A model generated the notes under the pieces. That model had not been told where the DNA came from, did no database searches, and was given only the letters and a program-made list of their open reading frames with translations. This document shows positions 62,655-64,000 of a stretch of 64,000 nt of DNA, in pieces. This DNA comes from Anseranas semipalmata (lineage: Eukaryota; Chordata; Aves; Anseriformes; Anseranatidae): NCBI GenBank assembly GCA_013399115.1, contig VXAA01001304.1, positions 95,559 through 159,558 of the forward strand, written 5' to 3'. Within the stretch, counting starts at the first letter, position 1, and each line of letters begins with the position of its first letter. A program made the translations under genes and the position numbers.

Positions 62655-63522
62655 ACCATCACAATGTTAGGGATTGGAAGGGACCTTGAAAGATCATCTA
62701 TTCCAATCCACCTGCTGGAGCAGGAACACCTAGATCAGGTTGCACAGGAATGTGTCCAGGCGGGTTTTGAATATCTCCAGAGAACGAGACTCCACAATCT
62801 GTCTGGGCAGCCTGTTCCAGTGCTCCATCACCCTCACCATGAAGAAGTTTCTTCTCATATTTAAGTGGAACCTCCTATGTTCCAGCTTGCACCCATTGCC
62901 CCTTGTCTTATCATTTGATGTCAAAGAGAAGAGCCTGGCTCCCTCCTCCTGACACTCACCCTTTACATATTTATAAACATTGATAGGGTCACCCCTCAGT
63001 CTCCTCTTCTCCAAGCTAAAGGGACCCATCTCCCTCAGCCTTTCCTTGTAAGGGAGATGCTCCACTCCCTTAATAATCTTTGTGGCTCTGCGCTGGACTC
63101 TCTCAAGCAGTTCCCTGTCCCTATTGACCTGAGGGGCCCAGACACAATATTCCAGATACAGTCTCACCTGGGCAGAGTAGAGGAGGAGGAGAACCTCTCT
63201 CAACCTACTAACCATAACCTTTCTAATACACCCCAGGATGCCATTGGCCTTCTTGGCCACAAGGGCACAGTGCTGGCTCATGGTCATCCTGCTGTCCACC
63301 AGGACCCCCAGGTCCCTTTCCCCTACGCTGCTCTCCAACAGGTCAGTCCCCAACCTATACTGGTACCTGGAGTTGTTCCTGCCCGGATGCAAGACTCTAC
63401 ACTTGCTTGCCCTTGTTGTATTTCATTAAATTCTCCCTGCCCAACTCTCCAGCCTGTCAAGGTCTCGCTGGATGGCAGCACAGCCTTCTGGTGTGTCAGC
63501 CACTCCTCCCAGTTTTGTGTCA
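62655..63522 (-). mobile_element. Best-preserved CR1 LINE 3' portion in the window
   Basis: Left part GGATTGGAAGGGACCTTGAA and AGATCATCTATTCCAATCCA is an inverted CR1 3' UTR. The minus strand then carries an uninterrupted ORF2 C-terminal frame. The terminal octamers are largely lost at 62655. It is 5'-truncated near 63522, inside the region encoding sequence upstream of the GRNNSRYQY motif. Confidence 0.96.
62730..63392 (-). pseudogene. CR1 ORF2 C-terminal fragment, 220 codons without a stop
   Basis: The translation carries the C-terminal motifs of CR1 ORF2 in order: [96 protein letters not shown] and [20 protein letters not shown]. The endonuclease and reverse-transcriptase domains lie upstream and are absent, so the peptide could not support retrotransposition. 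The ATG is only the first one in the remaining frame. The frame's integrity suggests a relatively recent insertion compared with its neighbours. Confidence 0.9.
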
Positions 63523-64000
63523 ATATTGTTATACTGTTGCATACAACAGGAGAAAATGAATTTTTATCTTTATCTACCCATTGATGAGAACACAAACGTC
63601 TGGGTTTTGATGTTAGAGGTACTTTTGTTCTGTAAATTCAGATTACTGTAGGAGGAAGTCCTTCACTGTATCAGTAATTACAGCTACTGAAAACTTCTAA
63701 AGTTCCCGCATCAATCTAGCTACTGGGAGTCTTCTGTGCTCTGATCTGTTTCAAAACAAAATTAACGCACTATGCTGAGTATTTTGGATCTTGAATGGAG
63801 TCAAACTATGCTATTCTGCTTTTCTGAACAGCTTCTAGCCCTAATGTTAAATTTTGTTGTAATTACATTTGCTTCAGCCATAAGAGTAGATCTATTTATA
63901 TTAGAATTTTAATGTTTGGTATATCTTGGTATAAAATGTTGCTGAAGAACATCACACTTCTGCTTGCATAGTTTTGAGCTTTGAATATTTATACCTAGTA
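63523..64000 (+). other. Intron 1, nothing recognised
   Basis: AT-rich sequence up to the window end. No splice acceptor plus exon with KHDRBS3 homology is seen, so exon 2 lies beyond the window. Confidence 0.5.

Noticed and set aside
1..64000. Bacterial or phage-type systems (operons, CRISPR, toxin-antitoxin)
   Set aside because: All sequence characteristics are those of a bird nuclear genome; no dense coding, no spaced direct repeats, no ribosome-binding sites.
1..64000. tRNA, rRNA or snRNA genes
   Set aside because: No A/B-box tRNA layout, rRNA core or snRNA-like motif was noticed on either strand; a covariance-model search would be needed to exclude diverged ones.

Overview
The window looks like nuclear DNA from a bird. 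Its dispersed repeats are overwhelmingly CR1-type LINE fragments, recognisable by their 3' ends built from ATTCTRTG-like octamers next to a 'GGAAGGGACC'-type block. It also carries endogenous-retrovirus LTRs of a type I associate with birds. I see no Alu, L1 or other mammalian repeats. Base composition is AT-rich and eukaryotic, with microsatellites and one CpG island. There are no operons, CRISPR arrays or convincing RNA genes. Almost every open reading frame longer than 60 codons is a chance ORF or lies inside a repeat. The LTR type hints at a neoavian rather than galliform species, but that is a weak inference.

There is one real gene: the 5' end of KHDRBS3 (T-STAR/SLM-2, a STAR-family KH-domain RNA-binding splicing regulator) on the + strand. 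A CpG island (about 37.74-39.16 kb) holds three CCAAT boxes, several GC boxes, a TATA-like TATTTAAA, a predicted start site near 38,295, a GC-rich 5' UTR and the first coding exon (38,723-38,809, 29 codons). A single N at 38,810 falls exactly where the exon 1 splice donor should be. The rest of the window (38.8-64 kb) would then be the beginning of a very long first intron. All later exons, including the KH domain, are outside the window.

Layout. 1-37.7 kb is intergenic DNA upstream of KHDRBS3: AT-rich, with CR1 fragments, one nearly full-length LTR and one LTR fragment in minus orientation, a 220-bp pyrimidine tract, two short perfect hairpins and several microsatellites. 37.7-39.2 kb is the promoter CpG island and exon 1. 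39.2-44.7 kb is repeat-poor proximal intron. 44.7-64 kb is distal intron with denser CR1 insertions in both orientations, a second LTR, a CR1 reverse-transcriptase fragment with a broken frame, a CR1 with a smaller CR1 tail inserted in it, and the best-preserved CR1, which keeps a 220-codon ORF2 C-terminal reading frame.

I found no evidence for a novel biological system. The most useful observations concern KHDRBS3 exon 1: the hidden splice donor, an overlapping upstream ORF and an open in-frame 5' extension. Repeat architecture that could form intronic double-stranded RNA is also worth a look. Calls rest on reading the sequence and recalled family knowledge; no alignment was run.
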